From Companilactobacillus pabuli (GTDB lineage Bacteria > Bacillota > Bacilli > Lactobacillales > Lactobacillaceae): a stretch of DNA of 64,000 nucleotides. Below are positions 34,870-42,742 of the stretch, piece by piece (positions within the stretch are counted from its first letter, which is position 1; the number at the start of each line of letters is the position of its first letter). The notes under the pieces were generated by a model. It searched no databases, had not been told where the DNA came from, and saw only the letters and a list, made by a program, of their open reading frames with translations. The position numbers and the translations under genes were made by a program. The stretch lies in contig NZ_CP049366.1 in the NCBI RefSeq assembly GCF_014058425.1, forward strand, positions 2,232,001 to 2,296,000, read 5' to 3'.

Positions 34870-34957
34870 TGAAAAATTGCTGGTTCAGGATAAACTTGGC
34901 ATGAAAAAATAATTTTCAATTAAACTAAAAGTAAAGACGGAGTAAAGAAGGGATTGT

Positions 34958-35146
34958 GTGAGCTTCAATCGAGATTTTTACAAAGTAAAATATTTTTGGA
35001 TCGGCATTTTAGGATTATCTTTTCTGCTGAAATTTCCTTGGGAAGATGTCTGTAGTATAAAAGGTATCGCATTCTTAATTATTGTCGTAACTGGACTGGT
35101 TTCGGTAGTGAGTTCAGTATTTAACTTTTCTAAATATTTTTCTTAG
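34958..35146 (+). CDS. Small two-helix membrane protein, FYK/FW type
   Basis: A 62-aa protein with two membrane helices (about residues 9-26 and 35-53). RDFYKVKYFWIGI resembles the start of the protein at 29900. The start is GTG 34958 with AAGAAGGGA upstream. It lies between the permease relic and another small membrane gene. Function unknown. Confidence 0.55.
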   Translation: MSFNRDFYKVKYFWIGILGLSFLLKFPWEDVCSIKGIAFLIIVVTGLVSVVSSVFNFSKYFS

Positions 35147-35211
35147 AGAATCAAACCTTTTTCTTTTACTCAATAGTGGCATATCATTGAGTTAAAGGTG
35201 GTGCGCTTATA

Positions 35212-35397
35212 ATGACTGAATTAATTGGAATAATCGTAATTATTATGGGGATTTATCAAATTTATGTTGGTCGGAAAACTTACTACAACATCAAAGAAAA
35301 AGTAAAGAACCCTCAACCATACGTATTTATGGGTGTCTACTTCTCCTTGATCATGGGGATAATCTTTCTGGTCGTAGGAGCGTTTCTGATTAAGTAA
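35212..35397 (+). CDS. Small two-helix membrane protein
   Basis: A 61-aa protein with helices at about residues 2-19 and 38-58, separated by a basic loop (GRKTYYNIKEKVKNPQPY). AAAGGTGG lies 10 nt before the ATG. No family recognised. It is probably part of the same accessory block of small membrane genes. Confidence 0.6.
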   Translation: MTELIGIIVIIMGIYQIYVGRKTYYNIKEKVKNPQPYVFMGVYFSLIMGIIFLVVGAFLIK

Positions 35398-35453
35398 GCG
35401 CTATATACTAAAAAATGGTATTCTTAAGGGAATGAAATTTTTCGAGGTATATT

Positions 35454-36023
35454 ATGAATTTAGAATTTGGACGAAAAGTCAGTTACAAACCGTTATTAGT
35501 CATTGTGGCGGTCAGTTTGATAATTGGGATTTTTATTTATACTTTTTCTAACAGTATTATGATTGCTGGAGCGTTTACGATTTTATGTTTAATCATTGGA
35601 CCATTTTTGTACTCCATCAATCTCAATGACAATTACGGCTATTGGGAAGTCACTGATAAGGGAATTTACTTTTACGATTACAGTACGTTGGATCGCAAGT
35701 TATCGGCCATTATTGTGCCGGCCAAAACTAACCAAGAATTTTTGGAATTTTCTAAAATTGCCAAGATTTCACTAGTCAGTGGCGAAGGAATCAAGGTTCC
35801 TGATAATATTGTCGGTGGAGTATTTTTTAACGTTTACGCACCACAAAAATTATTAATCAATTTAGCGACACCATTTTATATTGAATTAAAAACAACAGAT
35901 GGATTTGAAATTACCTTGGACTTGTCGATGGATGCTACAGAAGATGAAAAAATCGAACAAGCCTTGAAACAAATCACTTCTAAATCGGGACAAGATGTAG
36001 AGTTACTGGAACAAACTGTATAA
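35454..36023 (+). CDS. Membrane protein, FGKKV family (paralog of 30589)
   Basis: A 189-aa protein with two N-terminal helices (about residues 14-53) and a cytosolic domain. It is paralogous to the 195-aa protein on the other side of the ABC module (see that entry for aligned motifs). It ends at a bidirectional terminator. Function unknown; the mirrored placement around the exporter suggests a shared history. Confidence 0.7.
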   Translation: MNLEFGRKVSYKPLLVIVAVSLIIGIFIYTFSNSIMIAGAFTILCLIIGPFLYSINLNDNYGYWEVTDKGIYFYDYSTLDRKLSAIIVPAKTNQEFLEFSKIAKISLVSGEGIKVPDNIVGGVFFNVYAPQKLLINLATPFYIELKTTDGFEITLDLSMDATEDEKIEQALKQITSKSGQDVELLEQTV

Positions 36024-36062
36024 AAAAGCTATTCAGTTACGAAAACTGAATAGCTTTTTTCT
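36022..36062. terminator. Bidirectional terminator
   Basis: AAAAAGCTATTCAGTT and AACTGAATAGCTTTTTT between convergent genes. Confidence 0.88.
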
Positions 36063-37084
36063 TACGATAATAATAAATCTATTAGTGGTTCGGGTTCGAT
36101 ATCACCGAGATTGTTCTTCAAATCAACTTTCGATAGAGCTTCAACTAAAGCTGATTTTTCAAATTTAGTTCCAAGTAAGGCTTTTTCAATCAAACTGACA
36201 TCGCCACCGGTAATGAAGTCGCCGTAAATTTTAATAGCAGAGATTTTTTCATCTTTGAGTGAGAAATTGAAGGCAACTGTTCCGATATCGAAGTGTTTGG
36301 AAACATAATTAGTGAAACCAGGGTTCTTGCCGTAATTCCAAGCATCAGTATCGTATTTGTCTTTCAAACGGGAGTCGATGATATCCCAATCGTGATCAGT
36401 TAATTTGTAAGTCTTGATGTCGGATAATTTGTCGACTTTGAAAATATGTTTTAATAATTCGTCTTTGAATTGAACCGGATCCATACTGCGATAAGGTTCG
36501 TCTAAGTAAGATTTGATGTTAGTGATACGCTTGTTGACGGATTTAACACCCTTTGATTCAAGCTTATCCTTTTCAGGTGTCAAAACTTTACTGGCAGTGT
36601 CCATATCGAGGTCAAACATCAAGGTTCCACCGGCTGCAAAGGAATCGCCGACTTTGAACATAGTCATACCGGAGAATTTTTTGCCGTCGATGACGATATC
36701 GTTACGACCATGCATTTGTGCATCAGTAGCGCCCATTGCATGTAGGGCATCGAGAATTGGTTTAGCGAAGTAGTCATATTCACCGAAATGTTCATCGTTA
36801 CCGATAACGATATTTTCGAAGATGAAGTTGCCATAATCGTGGTAGACAGCACCTCCACCGGAAGTTCTTCTGACTAGTTGAATATTCTTTTCCTTGAGAT
36901 AAGGGAAGTTGACTTCAGCGTAGGCATTTTGATGGACACCAATGATAACAGAAGGGTTATTTACGTACAAAATCAGACCGTGTCCGGGTAGTCGCAAGTC
37001 GTTGACTAAATAATTATCTAATGATTGATTCACAATGGCATTGTAAACTGGTTTGCCATTTCTTGAGGTATCAATAAAAAACAT
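36062..37084 (-). CDS. lplA: Lipoate-protein ligase
   Basis: A 340-aa ligase. The N-terminal catalytic domain shows VRRTSGGGAVYHDYGNFIF, the HGRNDIVIDGKKFSG lysine loop and GTLMFDLDM; the C-terminal accessory domain (about 260-340) is of the LplA type. It activates lipoate with ATP and attaches it to E2 or GcvH lipoyl domains. The start is ATG 37084, with AAGGAG 8 nt upstream; GTG 37093 would overlap the ribosome site. It stands alone. Confidence 0.9.
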   Translation of the reverse strand: MFFIDTSRNGKPVYNAIVNQSLDNYLVNDLRLPGHGLILYVNNPSVIIGVHQNAYAEVNFPYLKEKNIQLVRRTSGGGAVYHDYGNFIFENIVIGNDEHFGEYDYFAKPILDALHAMGATDAQMHGRNDIVIDGKKFSGMTMFKVGDSFAAGGTLMFDLDMDTASKVLTPEKDKLESKGVKSVNKRITNIKSYLDEPYRSMDPVQFKDELLKHIFKVDKLSDIKTYKLTDHDWDIIDSRLKDKYDTDAWNYGKNPGFTNYVSKHFDIGTVAFNFSLKDEKISAIKIYGDFITGGDVSLIEKALLGTKFEKSALVEALSKVDLKNNLGDIEPEPLIDLLLS

Positions 37085-37239
37085 TTTCTTCACTCCTTCT
37101 TTTTTATACTCTCATTGTAAGCCTTTACTTATAATAGAAGAAAGTTGATTAGGCAGATAAATTTTAGAAAATTGAGTTTTATCGGTTGCAAGATTACAAT
37201 AGTTCCTAAAGTAAACGTTTTTATTAAGGGAGTGATCGA

Positions 37240-37896
37240 TTGGATATTTACTTTATACGTAGTGGTGAAACTTTTTTCAATTATTTAGACAAAATGCAAG
37301 GTTGGTCGGATACTCCTTTAACTGATAATGGTCACAAAGATTCTTATCAAATGGGACGGACCTTGATTAATTTAGGTGAAACTTCAGAGAATATTTATTG
37401 TAGTGATATGAATCGTTCAGTCCAAACAGTAACGGAATTGAACAATGGGCTAAAAGCTGCTGGTGGCAAAGTTTTGAATATGATTACAATGCCAGAATTG
37501 CGTGAACAATTTTATGGTAGTTTTGAAGGACAATCTAAAAAAGAAGTTTATAAGAAAATTGCTGGTAAAACGGTTGAAGAAACTTTAGACGAAATGAATG
37601 CTAACCAAATGCAGGATAAGCTATCAAAAATCGATCCTAAACATTTAGCTGAAAATAGCAAGGAATTTTGGGATCGTTTTGGTAAGGGTATCGAAAAAAT
37701 ATTGGCAGTCGAAACTAAACCAGTGATTGTAGTAACGCACAGTGCAATTTTGACGGCAATGGTCAATATGAATGCGCCATTTTTGTTAAGCCAAGTAGAA
37801 TCAGACAATTTGTCGCTAACTAAAGTTCATTTTGATGGTAAGAAATTTGAACCAAAAATTGTTTATTATAATGAAAAAGTTGAGCAAGATTTGTAA
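37240..37896 (+). CDS. Histidine-phosphatase-fold protein lacking the catalytic His
   Basis: A 218-aa protein of the phosphoglycerate-mutase-like branch. The N-terminal RHG motif, whose His carries the phosphate in active enzymes, reads IRSGET (Ser8 in place of His). The rest is typical: MQGWSDTPLTDNG, CSDMNRSVQT, ELREQFYGSFEGQ and the second His in VVTHSAIL. It is likely inactive as a phosphatase, or acts by another mechanism or as a binding protein. The start is TTG with AAGGGAGTGA upstream. Confidence 0.8.
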   Translation: MDIYFIRSGETFFNYLDKMQGWSDTPLTDNGHKDSYQMGRTLINLGETSENIYCSDMNRSVQTVTELNNGLKAAGGKVLNMITMPELREQFYGSFEGQSKKEVYKKIAGKTVEETLDEMNANQMQDKLSKIDPKHLAENSKEFWDRFGKGIEKILAVETKPVIVVTHSAILTAMVNMNAPFLLSQVESDNLSLTKVHFDGKKFEPKIVYYNEKVEQDL

Positions 37897-38012
37897 AGCA
37901 GTCATTAAAGGGCTGTTTTTTTTGTACAGTTCAAATGTTTGTTTAACTTATAAAAAAGGCTTAGGGTTTATATTGCAATGGGATACTAATCTCCTTGTGG
38001 AAGGTTGATTTA

Positions 38013-38882
38013 ATGGTAAAAAATAGCGTTGAAAATGCAGGAAAATTTGAATTCGATAAGGATTTTGTCGTTAACCGTTTAGGATACGGGACGATGCAAT
38101 TGACAGGCAAGGGTGTTTGGGGTGCTTATAAAGATCCTCAACAAGCCGTTGATTTAATTAAGAATGCTTTTGATTTGGGCGTTAATTTTGTTGATACAGC
38201 CGATTCCTATGGACCTTGGGAAGCTGATACTTATTTAGCTCAAGCTTTAAAGGAATATCCTGATTCTGATAAAATCTTTATTTCTGATAAAGTAGGACAA
38301 GTTCGGACTGGTCCTAATGAATGGATACCACTAGGTAGACCTGAATTTTTACGTCAAGAAGTGGAATTGTCTCTACGTAAATTTGGTCGTGACCATGAAG
38401 ATTTGTTGTTCTTGCACAGAATTGATTCACAAGTTCCGATTGAGGATCAAGTTGGCGAATTAAAGAAAATGCAAGACGAGGGTAAAATCAAGCATATTGG
38501 AATTAGTCAAGTAACGCTCGATGAACTAAAGGCTGCTCAAAAGATAGCTAAGATTGATGCAGTTGAAAATATGTATAATGTTGGTCACCATAAAGGCGAC
38601 GATGCAATTGTTGATTATACTAAAGAACAAAAAATGGCCTTCTTGCCATGGTTCCCATTGGATACAGGTCATTTAGCAAAGGATGATGGTCCTTTGGCAG
38701 ATATCGCTAAGAAATACAATGCTAGTCCTGCTCAAATAGCTCTAGCTTGGTTGTTGAAACGTTCTGACAATATCATTCCAATTCCTGGAACAAGCTCATT
38801 AGCTCATCTAAAGGATAATTTGGAATCAGCAGATGTTTCACTAAGTGATGCTGACTTTGAAAAATTATCATCATTAGAATAG
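38013..38882 (+). CDS. Aldo/keto reductase
   Basis: A 289-aa NADPH-dependent reductase. LGYGTMQLTGKGVWG, then FVDTADSYGPWEAD (catalytic Asp and Tyr), FISDKVG (catalytic Lys), LFLHRID (His) and the cofactor region IPIPGTSSLAHLKDNL. It resembles YdbC/YeaE-type enzymes. The start is ATG 38013, 7 nt after GGAAGG. The substrate is unknown. Confidence 0.88.
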   Translation: MVKNSVENAGKFEFDKDFVVNRLGYGTMQLTGKGVWGAYKDPQQAVDLIKNAFDLGVNFVDTADSYGPWEADTYLAQALKEYPDSDKIFISDKVGQVRTGPNEWIPLGRPEFLRQEVELSLRKFGRDHEDLLFLHRIDSQVPIEDQVGELKKMQDEGKIKHIGISQVTLDELKAAQKIAKIDAVENMYNVGHHKGDDAIVDYTKEQKMAFLPWFPLDTGHLAKDDGPLADIAKKYNASPAQIALAWLLKRSDNIIPIPGTSSLAHLKDNLESADVSLSDADFEKLSSLE

Positions 38883-38887
38883 TAAAT

Positions 38888-38927
38888 AAAAAACGCAAAA
38901 ACCGACTTTGGTTTTTGCGTTTTTCTA
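38888..38927. terminator. Bidirectional terminator
   Basis: AAAAACGCAAAAACC and GGTTTTTGCGTTTTT between the convergent reductase and phosphoesterase genes. Confidence 0.88.
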
Positions 38928-39857
38928 TTTATTTAAGTTATCCATATCTTGAATTAAAGCTTTGACTTCATCCATACTACCGACATAAACGCCACTAGCT
39001 AAGGGATGACCACCGCCACCAAATTTTTCAGCTACACCGTTGATAGAAACATTCTTTGAACGAAGATTAACTCTAAAACGGTTGAGATCTTTTTCACTGA
39101 CGACGATCCAATTATTGACGTTTTTGATGCGTCCAATTAAAGGAACAACGTGGTCTAATTCACCATCGTCTAGATTGAATTTTTCCAATTCGTCTTTTCT
39201 GATAATGATATAACCGAATCCGGAATCAGTTACTTGGAAATTGTCTAGAATGTAGGCTTCCAAACGTGCTACTCGCATCGACATTTCATCTTCATGCAAA
39301 CTTATTTCCGAAATATTGATACCAGTTTTGGCTAATTTAGCAGCCACTTCTAATGTTTTATAAGTTGTTCCAGCATATAAGAAGCGATTTGTATCACCAA
39401 CCATGCCGGCATAAAGATTATAGGCAGCTGATTTGGAAATTTTAAGATTGGCGACTTTTTCAGTTAATTCATAAATCATTTCAGCACAACTGGCTGAGGT
39501 GTCGTCGACCCAATTGATATCACCAAAGGCATCAACATTAGGATGGTGGTCGATTTTAATGATTTTGTCAGCTTTTTTGTAATCACCATTGTTATCAATT
39601 CGTCTAGCATTGGCTGTATCAACGGCAATAACAAGTGAATTTTGATAAGTTTCACTGTCAACCTGCTGCATTTTGCCAATCCAGTCGAGAACGGACAAAT
39701 CAATTCCAGCAGTATAAATATTTTTCTGAGGATAAGCTTCTCTCAGAATATTCGCTAGGGCTGTTTGTGACCCGACGGCATCTGGATCTGGATTTTGATG
39801 TCTGAGAATAATAATCGTATCGTAATGCTCGATATTTTTCATAATTTCATCAATCAT
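38925..39857 (-). CDS. DHH/DHHA1 phosphoesterase (NrnA type)
   Basis: A 310-aa enzyme. DHH domain motifs are RHQNPDPDAVGSQ, VIAVDTANARRID, DHHPNVDAFG and the DHHA1-domain GGGGHPLASG. NrnA proteins degrade nanoRNAs and dephosphorylate pAp; this length fits. The ribosome site GGAG lies before ATG 39857. Confidence 0.88.
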   Translation of the reverse strand: MIDEIMKNIEHYDTIIILRHQNPDPDAVGSQTALANILREAYPQKNIYTAGIDLSVLDWIGKMQQVDSETYQNSLVIAVDTANARRIDNNGDYKKADKIIKIDHHPNVDAFGDINWVDDTSASCAEMIYELTEKVANLKISKSAAYNLYAGMVGDTNRFLYAGTTYKTLEVAAKLAKTGINISEISLHEDEMSMRVARLEAYILDNFQVTDSGFGYIIIRKDELEKFNLDDGELDHVVPLIGRIKNVNNWIVVSEKDLNRFRVNLRSKNVSINGVAEKFGGGGHPLASGVYVGSMDEVKALIQDMDNLNK

Positions 39858-39937
39858 AATAACTCTCCTCAGAATATATATTTATTTATAACACTACCAA
39901 ATTAACCTTTATCGACTGAATAAGTCAATTAGAAACT

Positions 39938-41389
39938 CTAGTTAAGTTCTTTATTTCTTTGGTATCTAGCAATCAATGGCAAGATGATACCAATAGCAAT
40001 CATAATCAGCGGTTCAATGATATTTAAAGTTAAAACATGTGTCCAAGCTGAAGTTCCCGGTGTTTCATCAGTTGGGAAGATACCCAAAGTGGCTGCTCCG
40101 AAAGTGATGGCAAAACACCAAGCACCAACTAAGATAGCCAAATGCTTGTTTTTAATGTAAACAAAATCAGACTGGAAGCGGTCCTCGTGTAATCTAACTA
40201 AGATAAAGGAACTAAATAGGAAACAAGTCGTATATGGTGAAACGATACCATTTAGATTTAACAACTGATTGAAAATTGAATTCATATTTGGCAAAGTAGC
40301 ACTCAAAACCATGATAAGCGTACAAATACCAGTCGTTAACCAGTAACCGTTGATAGGTAGACCACGTTTATCTAATTTTGTTAGACCTTTTGGTAAATAT
40401 TCCTTAGCTGTATCGGATAGGAACATTCTTGTACCAGCGTCCAACAACACAGCTAGTTGAGCCATCATATAAAGTGCTTGCGTTAAAGCAAATAGATATA
40501 GGAAGAATTGTCCCATACCGAATTCTTGTCCCATGTATTGGAAAGCATAGTAAGAACCGTTCATCTTCAAATCATTTGGTAAGTGGTGAGCATTGAAGAA
40601 GACACCTAGAGCAAATGAACCTAAAACAGTTAAGAAACCAGTCATAATGGCTAGCATCCACATAGCTTTAGGAAAGTCACGTTTACCATTTTTCATTTCG
40701 GTAACGTATGGAGCTGCAAATTCAGAACCATTCATTGCAAAAATAACTAATCCGAAAGTGGATAAGTAGTGCATATCGAACTTAGGAATAAATGACTTCA
40801 AAGTAAATGGTTGAGTATGTGGCATATTACCTTGTCCAAGATAAGCAATCATCATGACTACATAAAGGATTGACACGATGAACATAGCACCACCACCGAT
40901 GATACTCAAAATCTGTAGTGAATTTCTTAAATGATGTTGAATAAAAATAAAGATCGTAAAAATAACAGCTGTCAATAAGGCGAACATTGAATTGCTCATC
41001 TTATCTGACATGGAACCATTACCGTTGATCAACCAACCAAATGAAATCAAAGTTGAATTGGCAACATCAACGATATAAGGCAAACTGGATACCCAAACAG
41101 TCCAGGCACAAATATAACCCCAAAGGTTACCACCAGTGGCACGGACCCAAGAAGTGACCCCGCCACCTTCTTCATCAAAAGTTGAACCTAGATGACCGAC
41201 CATCATCTCATAAGGAACAACAAATAAAAATAACATTAAAATCCAAGTAAAAACAATTCCCAAACCTTGGTTATGGAAGTTGTAGACAATATCATCGAAA
41301 CCAATAACGGTAACGAAGTCCATTAAAGCAACAACAGGCCAGCTAATGTATGACTTTTTCGAGTCTAATTCTGGCATTTTCTTCCCCAT
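39938..41389 (-). CDS. APC-superfamily amino acid permease
   Basis: A 483-aa transporter with 12 or more helices. N-terminal ISWPVVALMDFVTVIGFDDIVYN, then GGGVTSWVRATGGNLWGYICAW (the unwound helix region of APC carriers) and FGLVIFAMNGSEFAAPYVTEMKNGKRDFPKAMW. The pattern is closest to the YjeM/glutamate-GABA-antiporter-like branch. The substrate is unknown. The start is ATG 41389 behind AAGGGGTG. Its leader contains structured-repeat copy 2 in the same orientation, about 40 nt upstream. Confidence 0.8.
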   Translation of the reverse strand: MGKKMPELDSKKSYISWPVVALMDFVTVIGFDDIVYNFHNQGLGIVFTWILMLFLFVVPYEMMVGHLGSTFDEEGGGVTSWVRATGGNLWGYICAWTVWVSSLPYIVDVANSTLISFGWLINGNGSMSDKMSNSMFALLTAVIFTIFIFIQHHLRNSLQILSIIGGGAMFIVSILYVVMMIAYLGQGNMPHTQPFTLKSFIPKFDMHYLSTFGLVIFAMNGSEFAAPYVTEMKNGKRDFPKAMWMLAIMTGFLTVLGSFALGVFFNAHHLPNDLKMNGSYYAFQYMGQEFGMGQFFLYLFALTQALYMMAQLAVLLDAGTRMFLSDTAKEYLPKGLTKLDKRGLPINGYWLTTGICTLIMVLSATLPNMNSIFNQLLNLNGIVSPYTTCFLFSSFILVRLHEDRFQSDFVYIKNKHLAILVGAWCFAITFGAATLGIFPTDETPGTSAWTHVLTLNIIEPLIMIAIGIILPLIARYQRNKELN

Positions 41390-41408
41390 TGGAAATACAC
41401 CCCTTTTT

Positions 41409-41605
41409 TGTGATTCTTTCTTAAATTGGATTAGTGTAGGATTCCGTCCTCCATAGCAAAGAAAATTTGGCTGGAACGTAGTGGGCACGATTTTGAGCTT
41501 TTACAAAGTACGCAAAATCTCAAAACTCGGCCTTATTCTAAGCAACAAGTTGCTAAGAATAATTTCACTACTGAGCCAATTTTCTTTGCTATTCCGGACT
41601 AGATA
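41409..41605 (-). repeat. Structured repeat element, copy 2
   Basis: Minus-oriented copy running from TATCTAGTC (41605-41597) to CACTAATC and a short AAGAAAGAATC end. Same fold as copy 1: closing helix ATAGCAAAGAAAATT.../...TTTTCTTTGCTAT, junction helix GTAGTG/CACTAC (41478-41483/41566-41571) and two inner hairpins. It lies head to head with copy 3, 42 bp away. Confidence 0.8.
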
Positions 41606-41647
41606 GTGGTTCTATTTTTTATCACTGAAGTAACAAATAAAAGACGT

Positions 41648-41847
41648 TATCTAGTCGGGAGTGACAGCTTTGTGGATGCTCAGTACTGAAATTTCACTTA
41701 GCGATTCATCGCTTAGTGAAAGGCCAAGCTTTAAGACAGTTCCCGGTTTTGGAATTGGCTTAAAGTTGTGCCCAGTACGTTCCAGCGTCCACAAGGCAGA
41801 ACGGACGACGGCAGTTTGGCACTAATCAAAATTTAAAAAGAATTCTT
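41648..41847 (+). repeat. Structured repeat element, copy 3
   Basis: Plus-oriented copy, TATCTAGTC (41648) to CACTAATC (41827) plus a weakly matching tail. Closing GTCG/CGAC and GCTTTGTGGATGCT/AGCGTCCACAAGGC; junction helix GTACTG/CAGTAC (41683-41688/41773-41778); hairpin TTTCACTTAGCGAT/ATCGCTTAGTGAAA; and a second hairpin with TTCC/GGAA at its tip. It belongs to subtype 2 with copy 5. Confidence 0.8.
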
Positions 41848-41978
41848 TATTAATATATCTTCAATATTATATCGCTTTAATTCGGACTTACAAAAGTGTA
41901 AGAAGATGTAAGGAGAATCGAACGACCTAAAAGACATTAACCATTATGATAGATATATCAAATGGAGGGAAGCAAAAA

Positions 41979-42731
41979 ATGCAAAAAATCGTCGAAGTAC
42001 AAAACATTGAAAAGATTTATGGAAAGGCTGGAGAAAAACAATTTAAAGCCTTGTCAGACGTTAATTTTGAAGTAAAGCCCGGCGAATTCGTTGGAATTAT
42101 GGGTGCTTCAGGTTCAGGTAAAACTACCTTATTAAATATTTTATCTACATTAGATACCCCTACTAGCGGAAAGGTTCAAATCGCTGGTCAAGATATTACT
42201 AAATTAAATAACAATCAAATGGCAGATTTTCGTGCTAATAAAATTGGATTTATTTTCCAAGATTTTAACTTACTAGAAAACCTAACAGCTTATGAAAATA
42301 TTGCTTTACCATTGGCTCTACAAAATAAACCAGCTAAAGCAATTAAGCCGGCAGTTTCAGGTATTGCCGAAAAATTAGGTTTAACGGAGATTTTGAATCA
42401 CTATCCAACCGAATTATCTGGTGGTCAAAAACAACGTGTTGCGGCCGCTCGTGCTTTAGTTCATGAACCATCAATCGTCTTTGGGGATGAACCAACTGGT
42501 GCTTTGGATTCCAAGAGTGCCCGTGCTTTGATGGATACTTTAACAAAAATCAATCGTGAAGATAAGGTTTCAATTTTACTAGTAACTCATGATCCATTTT
42601 CAGCTAGTTTCTGTGACCGTATTTTATTCATTAAAGATGGTGAAATCGGCCAAGAATTGAAGAAAGAAGATGCAAGTAGAGCTGAATACTATCAAGAAAT
42701 CTTAGATTCATTAGGAACATTTGCAGAATAG
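41979..42731 (+). CDS. BceA-like ABC transporter ATPase
   Basis: A 250-aa ATPase of the MacB/BceA group. Walker A GASGSGKTT, Q-loop FIFQDFNLLENLTAYENI, signature LSGGQKQRVAAARAL, Walker B IVFGDEPTGALDSK and switch VTHDPFSA. The start is ATG 41979 behind GGAGGGAAG; a frame 11 codons longer starts without a site. With the next gene it forms a peptide-antibiotic-type exporter or detoxifier. The two-component system common beside BceAB is missing here. Confidence 0.87.
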   Translation: MQKIVEVQNIEKIYGKAGEKQFKALSDVNFEVKPGEFVGIMGASGSGKTTLLNILSTLDTPTSGKVQIAGQDITKLNNNQMADFRANKIGFIFQDFNLLENLTAYENIALPLALQNKPAKAIKPAVSGIAEKLGLTEILNHYPTELSGGQKQRVAAARALVHEPSIVFGDEPTGALDSKSARALMDTLTKINREDKVSILLVTHDPFSASFCDRILFIKDGEIGQELKKEDASRAEYYQEILDSLGTFAE

Positions 42732-42742
42732 GGGAGGAAAAT

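Noticed and set aside
41409-41847. Insertion sequence or transposon end
   Set aside because: No transposase frame is present and no target duplication is visible. The internal compensatory changes point to a structured element, though non-autonomous mobility cannot be excluded.
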